Notes: a model not told the origin generated them from the sequence alone. A stretch of 64,000 bases of DNA from Oscillospiraceae bacterium (GCA_900752435.1 CAADVD010000016.1:158261-222260), one strand, 5' to 3'; counted from the stretch's first letter, positions 33,198-41,534 are shown. Program-made: numbers and translations.

Positions 33198-33221
33198 AGC
33201 CGTAGATTTTACTCTACGGCT
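33198..33221 (-). terminator. Attenuator terminator of the methyltransferase gene
   Basis: AGCCGTAGA/TCTACGGCT (9-bp perfect stem, 6-nt loop) followed on the minus strand by TTTTTCTTTT. The loop plus inner arm (ATTTTACTCT) is complementary to AGAGTAAAAT upstream in the leader (about 33249-33258), and a CCTAAGG/CCTTAGG pair lies just upstream, so competing structures are possible. Confidence 0.65.
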
Positions 33222-33329
33222 AATCTTTCCTAAGGATAAGAAAAGTTAAGAGTAAAATAAAATCAAACCTTAGGCATGAAAAATAAACTGTTCAATCAGT
33301 TATCTTTTTACCTATTGAATTGATTTTAT

Positions 33330-33392
33330 CTACTCTTTTCCAGTCATATCAACACCACCGATTATGTGGCATCTGATACGCCGGACTTTCAT
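33330..33392 (-). CDS. Leader peptide of the attenuator (20 aa)
   Basis: A frame from the ATG at 33392, close behind AAAAAGGTG, encodes MKVRRIRCHIIGG ... TGKE and stops at 33330. It is Arg/Ile/His rich. Its end overlaps GAGTAGATAAAAT, which is similar to the terminator arm. Ribosome stalling here could switch the downstream structure; this is inference from the layout. Confidence 0.5.
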   Translation of the reverse strand: MKVRRIRCHIIGGVDMTGKE

Positions 33393-33417
33393 CACCTTTT
33401 TCTATTTGTTTTTATTT

Positions 33418-33446
33418 ATTTTATCCTATCCCAAAGCCATTGTCAA
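33418..33446 (-). promoter_or_regulatory. Promoter of the methyltransferase leader
   Basis: TTGACA (33441-33446), 17 nt, TAAAAT (33418-33423) on the minus strand: near-perfect sigma-A promoter about 25 nt before the leader peptide. Confidence 0.75.
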
Positions 33447-33483
33447 TAGTATCTACATAAAATTACGAAATAAAATACTCATA

Positions 33484-33500
33484 AAACTGAAATTCAGTTT
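33484..33500. repeat. 17-bp palindrome AAACTGAA-A-TTCAGTTT
   Basis: A perfect 8-bp dyad with one central base, 45 bp before the broken plus-strand frame at 33545. It may be an operator of the lost gene. Confidence 0.3.
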
Positions 33501-33544
33501 CATTCACATAATTAAACCAGAAATGTAGAATGATATAGGGTGAA

Positions 33545-33640
33545 ATGAAAATGAATGAACGCAAAGAAATAACACGGTTTGACTCTCACGCCCTGGGGCT
33601 TGCCTTCAAGGACGCCGCTTTTCCGCCATCAGCTCATTGA
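33545..33640 (+). pseudogene. 5' remnant of an unidentified conjugative-element gene
   Basis: From the ATG at 33545 the frame reads MKMNERKEITRFDSHALG and continues to about FKDAA (33618), then runs into the antisense of the next fragment and stops at 33638. The start has a plausible ribosome site (AGGGTGAA). It is one half of a head-on fusion of two truncated genes. Confidence 0.4.
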
Positions 33641-33818
33641 TTTTGTCAAAAGACACCACCACATCCCCCGCCTCGGGCTGGGCAGGCCCGGACTGCTCCG
33701 GCTGGGGAGCGGCGGCCTGTTCGGGAGCAGGAGCCTGGGGCTGTTCCTCTGTTACCGGGCCGGGAGCCGGGGGTGTGTTCTGCTCGCCGGGGCCGGTGTT
33801 CAATTTTTCATCTGCCAT
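33606..33818 (-). pseudogene. 5' remnant of a Pro/Ala/Glu-rich element protein
   Basis: AGGAGG precedes the ATG at 33818. The product is low complexity (GPGEQNTPPAPGPVTEEQPQ ...) and ends with VVSFDKINELMAEKRR, then stops two codons after the junction at about 33615. Similar N-termini occur on longer proteins of Tn1549-like elements. The 3' part is missing. Confidence 0.5.
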
Positions 33819-33907
33819 TCACTATCCTCCTTTTCGTGAAAGTTGCACAATTTTGAGGGCTAAATTTCTGTAATTATTTTTTACCTCCTTTCCTCTATCC
33901 ACGCAAA

Positions 33908-33940
33908 AAAGCCGCCCGATTTTTCATGCCGGACGGCTTT
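33908..33940 (-). terminator. Terminator hairpin in the 33819-34143 gap
   Basis: AAAGCCGCCCG / CGGACGGCTTT with a T-run on the minus strand (TTTTTTGCG). There is no complete minus-strand gene directly upstream, so it is left over from a deleted gene. I see nothing else in this gap. Confidence 0.55.
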
Positions 33941-34143
33941 CTGCGTAATGTGATAGATCAAATATTATTTTTTTCGGTTTGTAGGCTTTGAAAAGCTTTG
34001 TATTTACAGTGTTCCTAATAAGATGCAATCATAGGAAGTGTAGCCACACTTCCGAAAACCGGCCTGACCCTGTCCCTGCGGGCCGTGGCCGGTTGCTTGT
34101 TGGGGAAAGCCCCAAACCCCTGTTCAGAAAGGATGGTGAAAAC

Positions 34144-34473
34144 ATGGCAAACCGAACACGAAACTTTGTGCTGCGTGTCCCTGTGACGCCGGAAGAACGG
34201 GCCTTGATCCAGCAGAAAATGGCCCAGCTCCACACAAAGAACTTTTCCGCCTATGCCCGGAAAATGCTTATTGACGGGTATATCGTCCACATGGACCCCC
34301 GCGACATCCGGGCGCAGACCGCCGAGCTGCAAAAGATCGGCGCCAATGTCAATCAGATTGCCCGGCGTATCAACAGTACCGGGATTGTGTACGCGCAGGA
34401 CATTGAGGACATCAAAGGAGCGCTGGCGAAGATATGGCAGTTACAAAGATACATCCTATCAAGTCAACGCTGA
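34144..34473 (+). CDS. MobC-like mobilisation accessory protein (109 aa)
   Basis: The start is the ATG at 34144 behind AAAGGATGG. The N-terminus FVLRVPVTPEERALIQQKM is a ribbon-helix-helix-like DNA-binding part, followed by FSAYARKMLIDG and the family signature AELQKIGANVNQIARRINSTG. MobC proteins open oriT for the relaxase. The relaxase gene that should follow starts inside mobC (34434) but is broken, so this copy is probably orphaned unless another relaxase acts in trans. Confidence 0.85.
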   Translation: MANRTRNFVLRVPVTPEERALIQQKMAQLHTKNFSAYARKMLIDGYIVHMDPRDIRAQTAELQKIGANVNQIARRINSTGIVYAQDIEDIKGALAKIWQLQRYILSSQR

Positions 34474-34559
34474 AAAAGGCGCGGCTTTTGGGGCTATGCC
34501 GTTTCTCCGTTATGGATATGTGCCAAATCTGCTTGAAGTATACAAAACTTCAAGTATAA
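34434..34559 (+). pseudogene. Relaxase N-terminal remnant
   Basis: Overlapping the mobC end, a frame begins MAVTKIHPIKSTLKKA, the usual opening of Tn1549-type relaxases, then diverges and stops at 34557. Only about 16 native residues remain. The MerR gene and its promoter follow at once, so cargo insertion removed the rest. A relaxase tail in the opposite orientation lies at 42102. Confidence 0.55.
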
Positions 34560-34560
34560 T
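34532..34560 (+). promoter_or_regulatory. Promoter with dyad upstream of the MerR gene
   Basis: TTGAAG (34533-34538), 16 nt, TATAAT (34555-34560), with CTTGAAG (34532-34538) and its inverse CTTCAAG (34548-34554) inside the spacer: a probable autoregulatory site. Confidence 0.5.
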
Positions 34561-34580
34561 GATATACAAGAGGTGATAAG

Positions 34581-35393
34581 ATGTTTAGAATAGGTGAATT
34601 TTCAAAGCTAACACAAGTATCTATTCGTATGCTTCGATATTATGATGAAGTGGGGCTGTTGAAACCAGCAGAAGTCGATAAATGGACGGGACACCGAATG
34701 TACTCTGTAACTCAAATCCCCAGTCTGAACAGAATATTGTATTTGCGTGACAGTGGCTTTCTTGTTTCTGAAATTGCGCTTGCGCTTGAAATGAATGATC
34801 GTTTACTTCTTGAAACCCTTGAAAAAAAGCGATTAGAAATCGAGCAGACAATACAAAACGAGCAGGAGAAAATACGGAAAATTGCGATAGCAAAAAGCGA
34901 GATACAAGAAAACAAAGGGGAACTTCATTACAATATTTCCATTAAGGCGATACCAGAGTATCAAGTATTATCTTTGCGAAGAGTTGTTCCGACATATTAC
35001 TCCGAGGGTGATTTATGGAATGAACTTTCTGCTTTTGCCAAAGAGCAGAAAATAGAAATGTCCAATCATACATTTTCCGTTTATCACGACACAGAATATA
35101 AGGAACAAAATGTAGATATTGAGTTATGCGTTCCTGTAAATAAGTTATGCAAAGATATTGCTCCATTCTGTTTCCGCACGATTGAGCCTGTACCTGTTAT
35201 GGCCTGTACGATGGTGTATGGTGATTTTTCAAATATCAAAGGAGCGTATATTGCTTTTGCTGAATGGCTGCAAAAAAACAGTGAATATCGAATGTCCAAT
35301 CCTATGCGCCAAATTGTGCATAGAGGGGCATGGAATGAATGTAATCCGGCAAAGTACCTGACTGAAATACAAATACCTTTGGAATTAAGGTAG
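34581..35393 (+). CDS. MerR-family regulator with GyrI-like effector domain (270 aa)
   Basis: The winged HTH (IGEFSKLTQVSIRMLRYYDEVGLLKP ... HRMYSVTQIPSLNRILYLRDSGF) is followed by a coiled coil (about 77-115) and a GyrI/SOUL-like ligand-binding domain (IKAIPEYQVLSLRRVVPTYY ... VELCVPV-like strands and FCFRTIEPVPVMACTMVYGDF). This is the BltR/TipA-like arrangement of multidrug-responsive activators. No transporter is adjacent; the next genes are a TrmO-like protein and an acetyltransferase. Confidence 0.85.
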   Translation: MFRIGEFSKLTQVSIRMLRYYDEVGLLKPAEVDKWTGHRMYSVTQIPSLNRILYLRDSGFLVSEIALALEMNDRLLLETLEKKRLEIEQTIQNEQEKIRKIAIAKSEIQENKGELHYNISIKAIPEYQVLSLRRVVPTYYSEGDLWNELSAFAKEQKIEMSNHTFSVYHDTEYKEQNVDIELCVPVNKLCKDIAPFCFRTIEPVPVMACTMVYGDFSNIKGAYIAFAEWLQKNSEYRMSNPMRQIVHRGAWNECNPAKYLTEIQIPLELR

Positions 35394-35494
35394 TAATGTC
35401 CTGCAAAAATGCAGGGCATTTTTATTTCCCCTCTTGTATCTCACATGATGTGAGGTATTATACTGAACTCACAACGAAAAACAGGAGGTACGAT

Positions 35495-35971
35495 ATGAAC
35501 GATTATCAATTAAAACCTATTGGAAAGGTAAAGAATGATCACAACGGAGCATTTATAGAATTAGAGCCGGAATATATTCCCGGACTGCAAGCATTGGAAG
35601 GATTTAGTCATATCAATGTAATCTGGTGGTTTAGCGATTGTGATAACCAAGCAGACCGTAAATTGTTACAAACCGAACAGCCCTATAAAAATGCACCAGC
35701 AGTAATGGGCGTTTTCGCCACAAGATCGCCCGCCCGTCCTAACCCTATTGCTTTAACAACATCAGAAATTATCAGTATTGATCTTAACAGGGGAATTATT
35801 CGGCTTACTTTTATTGACGCGAACGACAACACTCCCGTATTGGATATAAAGCCATATACGCCGAGTTTTGACAGAGTGGAAACCCCCGGCGTTCCCGTAT
35901 GGTGCAGCGAATGGCCGAGAAGCACAGAAGCGTCCGGCTGCTTTAATTGGGAACAAGTATTCAATTTTTAA
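35495..35971 (+). CDS. TsaA/TrmO-like SAM-dependent tRNA methyltransferase (158 aa)
   Basis: The start is the ATG at 35495, six nt after AGGAGG. LKPIGKVKNDHNGAFIELEPEYIPGL opens a TrmO beta-barrel, and GVFATRSPARPNPIALTTSEI is the family hallmark. TrmO methylates t6A37 of threonine tRNA; short relatives of this length are common on mobile DNA and their substrates are not settled. It probably shares a transcript with the acetyltransferase 10 nt downstream. Confidence 0.85.
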   Translation: MNDYQLKPIGKVKNDHNGAFIELEPEYIPGLQALEGFSHINVIWWFSDCDNQADRKLLQTEQPYKNAPAVMGVFATRSPARPNPIALTTSEIISIDLNRGIIRLTFIDANDNTPVLDIKPYTPSFDRVETPGVPVWCSEWPRSTEASGCFNWEQVFNF

Positions 35972-35980
35972 GGGGGCTTT

Positions 35981-36559
35981 ATGAAACTACAAGATTATAT
36001 TCAGAACAAACCGATACTTGATACAGAAAGGCTCCTATTACGTCCTTTGCAGTATGATGATATTGATGATTTGAAAGAATGGTTGGGCGACAAATCGTTG
36101 TATCAATATTGGGGGAAACGTCCCGGAAAAAGTGACTTAAACCCGGAATTGTTATTTCAAAAAAAGGAACGGCCTACAAAGAGCTTTCATTGGGGAATTG
36201 TTTATAAAAAGGACAATAAAGTAATTGGTGAGATGTGGGTATATCTCATTGAAAATGATCGTATGGCAAAGGTGGCGTTCCGGCTTTCCCCGATTTATCA
36301 AGGAAATGGGCTTATGGCAGAAGCATTAACTGAAGTAGTGATTTTCTGTTTTGAAAAAACAGAATTGCAACGATTATGGGCTGATGTCCATGTTCTAAAT
36401 ATCGCGTCATATAAAACACTGGAAAAAGCAGGGTTTAAGCGTGAGGGACATATCCGCGACGGTAAAATGGTGAATACCTATTGCGATTACTATTTATATG
36501 GTATGACGAGAACCGATTATTATGAAACAAAGGGTATGACACAGCTGCAAAGCAAGTAA
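35981..36559 (+). CDS. GNAT-family (RimJ-like) N-acetyltransferase (192 aa)
   Basis: TERLLLRPLQYDDIDDLKEW is the RimJ/L-like opening, IGEMWVYLIENDRMAKVAFRLSPIYQGNGLMAEALTEV contains the acetyl-CoA motif (Q-x-N-G-L-x-x-E-A), and NIASYKTLEKAGFKREGHIRDG is the final GNAT signature. AGGGGGC precedes the ATG. Such cargo acetyltransferases modify drugs, metabolites or protein termini; the substrate cannot be read from sequence. Confidence 0.85.
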   Translation: MKLQDYIQNKPILDTERLLLRPLQYDDIDDLKEWLGDKSLYQYWGKRPGKSDLNPELLFQKKERPTKSFHWGIVYKKDNKVIGEMWVYLIENDRMAKVAFRLSPIYQGNGLMAEALTEVVIFCFEKTELQRLWADVHVLNIASYKTLEKAGFKREGHIRDGKMVNTYCDYYLYGMTRTDYYETKGMTQLQSK

Positions 36560-36744
36560 TAAAAAATAGTGTTGTTTCGCGTCACTCTCAAAAGGTCTAA
36601 CGTACTCTATACAATCGCATAAAACATTGGAAAGCCGCATGAAATGTAGGCTGTCATAAGGATTGTTGAAGAAACATTGAAAAATAAAGGGTTAAAGACT
36701 GTCACAGGCAAGGCTTGTAGTAACTTGAACATGGAATTGTAGAT

Positions 36745-36776
36745 AAGCACATCTGATATTGAAGACAGGTGTGCTT
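36745..36776 (+). terminator. Terminator downstream of the acetyltransferase gene
   Basis: AAGCACA / TGTGCTT with inner CTG/CAG pairs, followed by TTCT. It is the first plausible terminator for the plus-strand MerR-TrmO-GNAT unit. Confidence 0.5.
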
Positions 36777-36826
36777 TTCTATTGTTGAAAAACAGCATAA
36801 AGATTCATTTCTGCTTGATTACCATG

Positions 36827-37048
36827 TACTTATCAGAGCAGGATTTGTCAAGAGCCTGTTGCGTGAGCAATGCTTGCACTCTTGATAAAGCATGAACTGA
36901 TAAGTATACTCTCGTCAGCAGAAAAAGAAGCAATTTGAAAGGCAGAACGGGCAGACACCGTACGGAGTGCAAGGTGTCTGTCTGTTCTAGCCTTGCAGGA
37001 GTGGCTTTAGCCGCGACTGCTTTCGCCCCCAGTATCTAACAGGGGGGC
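36827..37048. other. Cluster of three large palindromes (oriT-like region)
   Basis: TACTTATCAG (36827-36836) pairs with CTGATAAGTA (36897-36906), with GTCAAGAG/CTCTTGAT nested inside. AGAACGGGCAGACACC (36944-36959) pairs with GGTGTCTGTCTGTTCT (36973-36988). GCCCCC (37025-37030) pairs with GGGGGGC (37042-37048). No protein frame runs through. Stacked hairpins of this kind are typical of transfer origins or of structured RNAs in Tn1549-like elements. Another dyad (ATGTGACA/TGTCACAT) follows at 37124-37150. Confidence 0.45.
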
Positions 37049-37254
37049 ACAAATACAATAGGAAACAGTAATCTATATTCCCGAAACCCTGATGTTTTAA
37101 GGCTTTAACCTATATGGAAGAGAATGTGACAAATTTGCAAAATGTCACATAACATTCGAGATGCACCTTGAGGTTGCGGAAAAGAACTGAAAAGTTGATA
37201 GTGTTTGTAAATCAAACTTGTTATAATTATTTAACAAGAGAGGAAGTGAACTAA

Positions 37255-37872
37255 ATGAAACTATCAGAAAAAATACAGATACTACGTAAACGAGATGGAT
37301 ATTCGCAAGAGGAATTAGCAGAAATCTGTAATGTTAGCAGACAATCAATATCTAAATGGGAAGCGGATATTGCACTTCCAGAAACTGAAAAGTTAATTAT
37401 TTTAAGCAATACATTCAAAGTTACTGTTGATGTTTTACTGAAAGATACTCTTTCAGTTGAGGGAATTAAGGAAGTTTCTTCCTGTGGGAATAATGCAATC
37501 AAAAAGAAAAAATCGGCTTTATTTGAAGGTGCGTTAATTAAAGAGAGCATTGAGGATGAGAATATATTAGATTATATTTATGTACACAAAGTTGAGTTAT
37601 GGAATACTGGTGGAAAACCGAAATATTGGACAGTTATATTTTTTACTTCTGCTCAACCGGATTTCCCTGAATTAGTTTCAAAAGTAATGATTTCAGACAA
37701 AAATCGTGGTGGAAATTGGTTTGTTGATTTTAAACAGGAAAATACTAAATTCATTGTATTTAGAAACAAAATATTAAAATATGAAATTGGAAATGCTAAA
37801 GAGAAATCAATTGTTTGTGATGAGTGTCGCAAATTAGGAATCCCAGATGAACAAATGCACTGGCAAGAATGA
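37255..37872 (+). CDS. XRE-family regulator with C-terminal sensor-like domain (205 aa)
   Basis: Residues 1-60 are an XRE HTH ([22 protein letters not shown] ... [30 protein letters not shown]). The remaining 130 residues form a separate domain ending [15 protein letters not shown] ... [16 protein letters not shown]. The same domain, without HTH, makes up the next protein (FRNK/YRNK-I-x ... K-x-LGI-x-x-x-Q). AGGAAG precedes the ATG. The pair probably forms a regulator and its partner or decoy. Confidence 0.8.
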   Translation: MKLSEKIQILRKRDGYSQEELAEICNVSRQSISKWEADIALPETEKLIILSNTFKVTVDVLLKDTLSVEGIKEVSSCGNNAIKKKKSALFEGALIKESIEDENILDYIYVHKVELWNTGGKPKYWTVIFFTSAQPDFPELVSKVMISDKNRGGNWFVDFKQENTKFIVFRNKILKYEIGNAKEKSIVCDECRKLGIPDEQMHWQE

Positions 37873-37898
37873 TATAGAATTACTAAGTGGAGGTTCTA

Positions 37899-38291
37899 AT
37901 GAAAAATAAAGTGTATATAGGCTATATCATTGATAAAAGTCAAAAAGATAAAACTATATTTAACAACTTGACGGTAACAAACAAAAAAAGTATCTGGTTA
38001 GGATTGATTACGATTTATGAAATTCAAGTAAATGAAGAGAAAATAAATACCGTAATTAATTGTTTGCAAAAAAATATGGTAGACCAAATTGGATTTGTAA
38101 AACAGGAGTTTTATTTTCACTTTTATTGTGAGAATGAGTTGATTGTTGTTTATAGGAATAAGATATTTCATGCAACTGCTGACAAATCAACATGGGAACC
38201 AGCCTATAATTATGGAAAAAGTCTGGGAATAAAAGAAAAGCAGTTAGATTTTTTGACACCCAGCGAAAACAAAGAACGCTATTTCTCATAA
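37899..38291 (+). CDS. Stand-alone homologue of the adjacent regulator's C-terminal domain (130 aa)
   Basis: The ATG at 37899 follows GGAGGTTCTA. The C-terminal half (ELIVVYRNKIFHATADKSTWEPAYNYGKSLGIKEKQLDF) aligns with the end of the XRE protein at 37255. There is no HTH, membrane segment or signal. The genes are 26 nt apart and must be co-transcribed; a terminator follows at 38433-38454. Function unknown. Confidence 0.7.
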   Translation: MKNKVYIGYIIDKSQKDKTIFNNLTVTNKKSIWLGLITIYEIQVNEEKINTVINCLQKNMVDQIGFVKQEFYFHFYCENELIVVYRNKIFHATADKSTWEPAYNYGKSLGIKEKQLDFLTPSENKERYFS

Positions 38292-38432
38292 AACAACAAG
38301 TATTCAATCAACAACATTTTTAAGAAATTTGGTGAAAATCCTATAAGGTCAATACAGAAAGCAATACTGCATAGCGGTAAAGAAAAAAACCGTTATCTGA
38401 AGTATCGTTTTTATGTGCAATAAAATACTTAG

Positions 38433-38506
38433 ACGACGGTTAATAAGCCGTCGTTTTATTTTGCCAATCATAGGTTTTATTTTAACGGCTCTTGGAGGCA
38501 GCCGTT
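38433..38506 (+). terminator. Two terminators in the 38292-38787 gap
   Basis: ACGACGG/CCGTCGT (38433-38454) followed by TTTATTTTG, and AACGGCT/AGCCGTT (38484-38506) followed by TTT. They end the plus-strand pair above. The rest of the gap to 38787 is AT-rich with no supported gene. Confidence 0.65.
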
Positions 38507-38787
38507 TTAATGAACCTATCTAATGAACCGTTTTTAAAGTACTCATTATTGTCAAAAAAGTTCATTTTGATTCGATAGTCTTTTATACCCTTGTATGTGG
38601 TTTTTTACATCATATAAATCTAAAAAGCATCCTTATGAAATCCTTACTAACACTGGGTTTGTGCGACTTTTCTTTTTCTTTCCCTCCATCGTTTTATGTG
38701 GGATTTTCGAGGTCAAATCGTGAAATAGTGCCCACATTCCACGAGGGGTTGTTAAGAGCTTCACGGAGCGGTAAGAACTTATACCGT

Positions 38788-39240
38788 TTACCGCTCCATT
38801 TCATGGCTCTTTTTCTTCTGCGCCGGTTTCGCTCTATCCGGCCCCGGTTCCTTGGCACCGGCCTGTTTCAGCGTGGGGTGGACGGCGGCGTGGTAGGCTT
38901 CCAGCACTTCCTGTTTCCGTTCCAGACGCACATCGACGTACCGGGTGGTGACGGCTTCAAAGTTCATGGAGAGGCCCAGCGACGCGCCGATACCGGCGAG
39001 GGTATGGCCCAGCACCTCACCGACCGTATAGAAGTCCCCGGTCAGCTGGTGCATGTTCGTGGCCGCCGTGTGCCGCAAATCGTGATAACGGATATGCGGC
39101 ATATCCAGCCCGGCCAGCAGTTTGCCGAAGCCGGAGGAAATCCAGTTTGCCGATTGGGGCGCACCGTTGTCTTTCGCCACAACAAGGTCATTATCATAGA
39201 AGGGCTTTCCCTGCTTTGCTGCCGCCTCCTTCTGTGCGGC
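38788..39240 (-). pseudogene. C-terminal fragment of a tyrosine integrase
   Basis: The frame contains PHIRYHDLRHTAATNMHQL (catalytic Arg and His-x-x-Arg of box II), GEVLGHTLAGIGASLGLSMNF and TTRYVDV with the nucleophile Tyr region. Upstream the frame holds the expected AQKEAAAKQGKPFYDNDLVV and then meets a stop at about 39244, with no N-terminal or core-binding domain. A GTG at 39180 could start a 130-residue product but it would not be a working integrase. This is one edge of a degraded element. Confidence 0.75.
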
Positions 39241-39526
39241 TTTTCAAGTAGCCCAATGGAATCACCCCTTTTCCCGTGGAATAGGGGGATATGAAAGGAA
39301 CCGGTCTCCGCCAAAGCAGAAATCGGCCCATGCCCGCAAGCGCAGGAGAGCACGGCGGAGGACACCCTGTTTACCGGCTGGAAACGGAATGAGAATACAC
39401 TATGAGATTGTGCGAAAGTTACGGTATAGGCTCCCGGCATGTGACGTCCTCCTTGTGCCGCCGTTGGCAAACGCTGTCAAACAACGGCTTTATCCGTCAA
39501 AGATTGCCAGCGAGTGATTCAAATTA

Positions 39527-39757
39527 TCAAAAGAAAAAGCCGATAACCATGAGAATTAAGCTCATAGGTTGTCGGCTCTGCGTCTTAGCGTCTGGCTCTT
39601 TGATAACTGATATATGTAGTTGTTTTATGCAGATTAAGGTTTCCTGTTTACACTTTGGGCAGTATAGCGGGAAGTTTATCAACCCCGTATCTTCTCGTAT
39701 TTTCAACCTTGTTTTGTTACCGCATATAGGACACATTATCCATTGTTCTCCGCACAC
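39527..39757 (-). CDS. Cysteine-rich KTR-domain protein (76 aa)
   Basis: WIMCPICGNKTRLKIREDTGLINFPLYCPKCKQETL is the cysteine-rich KTR motif, a zinc ribbon seen next to resistance genes in Tn916-like elements. The GTG at 39757 is the likely start (GAGGTGG upstream), with an ATG at 39736 as alternative. It is encoded 9 nt after the flavodoxin gene and ends the flavodoxin operon. Role unknown. Confidence 0.75.
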   Translation of the reverse strand: MCGEQWIMCPICGNKTRLKIREDTGLINFPLYCPKCKQETLICIKQLHISVIKEPDAKTQSRQPMSLILMVIGFFF

Positions 39758-39766
39758 TAAACCACC

Positions 39767-40255
39767 TCAATTCATATTGGCAACTTCGGCTAATTTCTTG
39801 ATTTCGTCTGCATTTATTTCAGGTTCGATAAAACCTTCATTGAATCCGTCAATTTTCTTTAACGACTGGAAGAGCTTTCTGTAAAGAAAATTCATCTTAT
39901 CATAATCCATTTTGCCACCAACCGAGGTTACGTAGGACGCATGATGTAATAGCTCAAGTGGAAAAAGTGTTTCAAAAAAGCCTTCTGTATCCTTTGGAGT
40001 ATAACAACACGCAAATAGACCTATCTTTTTGTGTAATAAATGCTTCAAATTGCGTTTGCAGAAATGGGTAATTTCCTTTTGTATTTTGCCCATATATACA
40101 GAACCGCCGATAAAAACCGTGTCATATTGCGCTAAACTGATTTTGTCAGATTTTGCTGATAATATGTCTGCTTCGCCATTAAGATAAGTCTTTAGCATTT
40201 CAGCACATTTTTTTGTGCAGCCGTATTTTGTAGCGTATACGATTGCAGCTTTCAT
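39767..40255 (-). CDS. Flavodoxin-domain protein (HemG-like) (162 aa)
   Basis: The FMN phosphate loop is IVYATKYGCTKKCAEML (5-21); YDTVFIGGSVYMGKIQKE (about 44) and GLFACCYTPKD (about 78) are the other flavin-contact loops. This is the flavodoxin_5 pattern of protoporphyrinogen oxidase HemG-type proteins. It is translated in overlap with the TetR gene, a common unit on Firmicutes cargo segments, probably a redox response. Confidence 0.8.
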   Translation of the reverse strand: MKAAIVYATKYGCTKKCAEMLKTYLNGEADILSAKSDKISLAQYDTVFIGGSVYMGKIQKEITHFCKRNLKHLLHKKIGLFACCYTPKDTEGFFETLFPLELLHHASYVTSVGGKMDYDKMNFLYRKLFQSLKKIDGFNEGFIEPEINADEIKKLAEVANMN

Positions 40256-40884
40256 AAGATCGCCTCCTTACGATAAATCATGTCGAACTGTTCTATATGC
40301 TTTCCCAATATTGCTATCGCTTCTTTTTCTTTTTCAACAATGCCGTCATATTTATTTAATAAAAGAAAAATTGGTGCAAAGAATTGTAGTGCCATTATTT
40401 CCGGGTCTGCTTGCCGCATAAAACCTTGATTTATCATTTCTTCAAAAAGCGCGGCCTGATAAGAAATGGCAGTATCAATATAGACTTCTCGGTAGATACG
40501 GTCGATTTCTTGATTTTTGTATTTCTCAATAGAAAGCATTTTGCGAAATTGAGAGGCATAAGGGTCTTTTAAGTAAAAGTGAAAAATCTCACTACTGATC
40601 TTTTTTAATATCTCGTTGCCACCCGTTGCGTATTCCTTTGCCATCTCCCGCAATTCTCCATTGGGCAGCTGAAAAGATGTGGAAGCGTCCCTAAAGCGGG
40701 ATTGCATTGTATCAACCAATGTATCAAAAATTTCCTGCTTGCTTTTATAATGTTTGTATAAAGAACTTTGTTTAATTCCAACTTCTGCCGCAATATCGCG
40801 CACTGTTACTCCATCATAACCTTTATCTGCAAACAGCTTTAGGGACTCAAATAAAATGATGTCTTTTGTATTTCTTTTAGCCAT
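40252..40884 (-). CDS. TetR/AcrR-family regulator (210 aa)
   Basis: Start at the ATG at 40884; the HTH is SLKLFADKGYDGVTVRDIAAEVGIKQSSLYKHYKSKQEIFDTL. The C-terminal ligand domain is helical. It overlaps the flavodoxin start by 4 nt and follows the membrane protein gene by 13 nt, so one operon of three or four genes is likely, with self-control. Confidence 0.85.
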   Translation of the reverse strand: MAKRNTKDIILFESLKLFADKGYDGVTVRDIAAEVGIKQSSLYKHYKSKQEIFDTLVDTMQSRFRDASTSFQLPNGELREMAKEYATGGNEILKKISSEIFHFYLKDPYASQFRKMLSIEKYKNQEIDRIYREVYIDTAISYQAALFEEMINQGFMRQADPEIMALQFFAPIFLLLNKYDGIVEKEKEAIAILGKHIEQFDMIYRKEAIL

Positions 40885-40897
40885 GTCGATACCCCAC

Positions 40898-41344
40898 TTA
40901 CAAATAATCAAAATGAGCAGGAGCAGAGCAATAAAGCCATATATGAGAGCCTTCAATAAATGCTATTTGAACAAGGCTCACGATAGCAATAATGTAAAAG
41001 ATATGTTGTCTATATTCCAGCTTAAAGATTGATACTATTCCGAGCAACCACACAATTACACTTGCTGCCCAAAAAACAATAGATTGAATACTGCTAACAG
41101 AAAATAACCCCATTTCTACGCTGCCGTCAGTGGCAAATATAATAGAGTTAGAATATAGATCACGGACGTTTGCAAAATACCAAAATGCCCCATGCAGCAA
41201 GATAAAGAGAAGAAGAATCATGCCCCATTTTTGAATTGTCTGCCGACCTAAATATCCCCATAACATATAGGCAATATTTGCACCTAACAAAAGTGTACTT
41301 ATAATTGTAATGCTGTTCCCGAAATATAGTTTTAACATGTTCAT
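40898..41344 (-). CDS. Hypothetical four-helix membrane protein (148 aa)
   Basis: Four hydrophobic helices (about 10-32, 41-58, 86-106, 113-134) with short loops; GAFWYFANVRDLYSNSI lies between helices 2 and 3. The exact start is uncertain (41359, 41344 or 41338); GGAG sits best for 41338-41344. First gene of the TetR-flavodoxin operon. No family recognised. Confidence 0.6.
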   Translation of the reverse strand: MNMLKLYFGNSITIISTLLLGANIAYMLWGYLGRQTIQKWGMILLLFILLHGAFWYFANVRDLYSNSIIFATDGSVEMGLFSVSSIQSIVFWAASVIVWLLGIVSIFKLEYRQHIFYIIAIVSLVQIAFIEGSHIWLYCSAPAHFDYL

Positions 41345-41534
41345 ATACTCCTTTTCCATTTGGCTACCGTTTGTTCTCCTTCTATTTTAGCTACTATTTG
41401 TTCGCCTGTCAATCCCCTAAACGGAAAAAGTAAAGCATTTTAATGGGAAATGTATTATTCAATGTATCTAAAGTGCATATTACATCACTCCCGGCGTATC
41501 ATATGAATTATAAAATGTATAGGGGTGATGTGAT

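Noticed and set aside
39042..39440. Minus-strand frame with AGGAGG site starting MPGAYTVTFAQSHSVFSF
   Set aside because: It has a good ribosome site, but overlaps the integrase fragment in another frame, is of unusual composition and looks like no known protein. It may be a small Tn1549-type gene fused to debris, but support is too weak.
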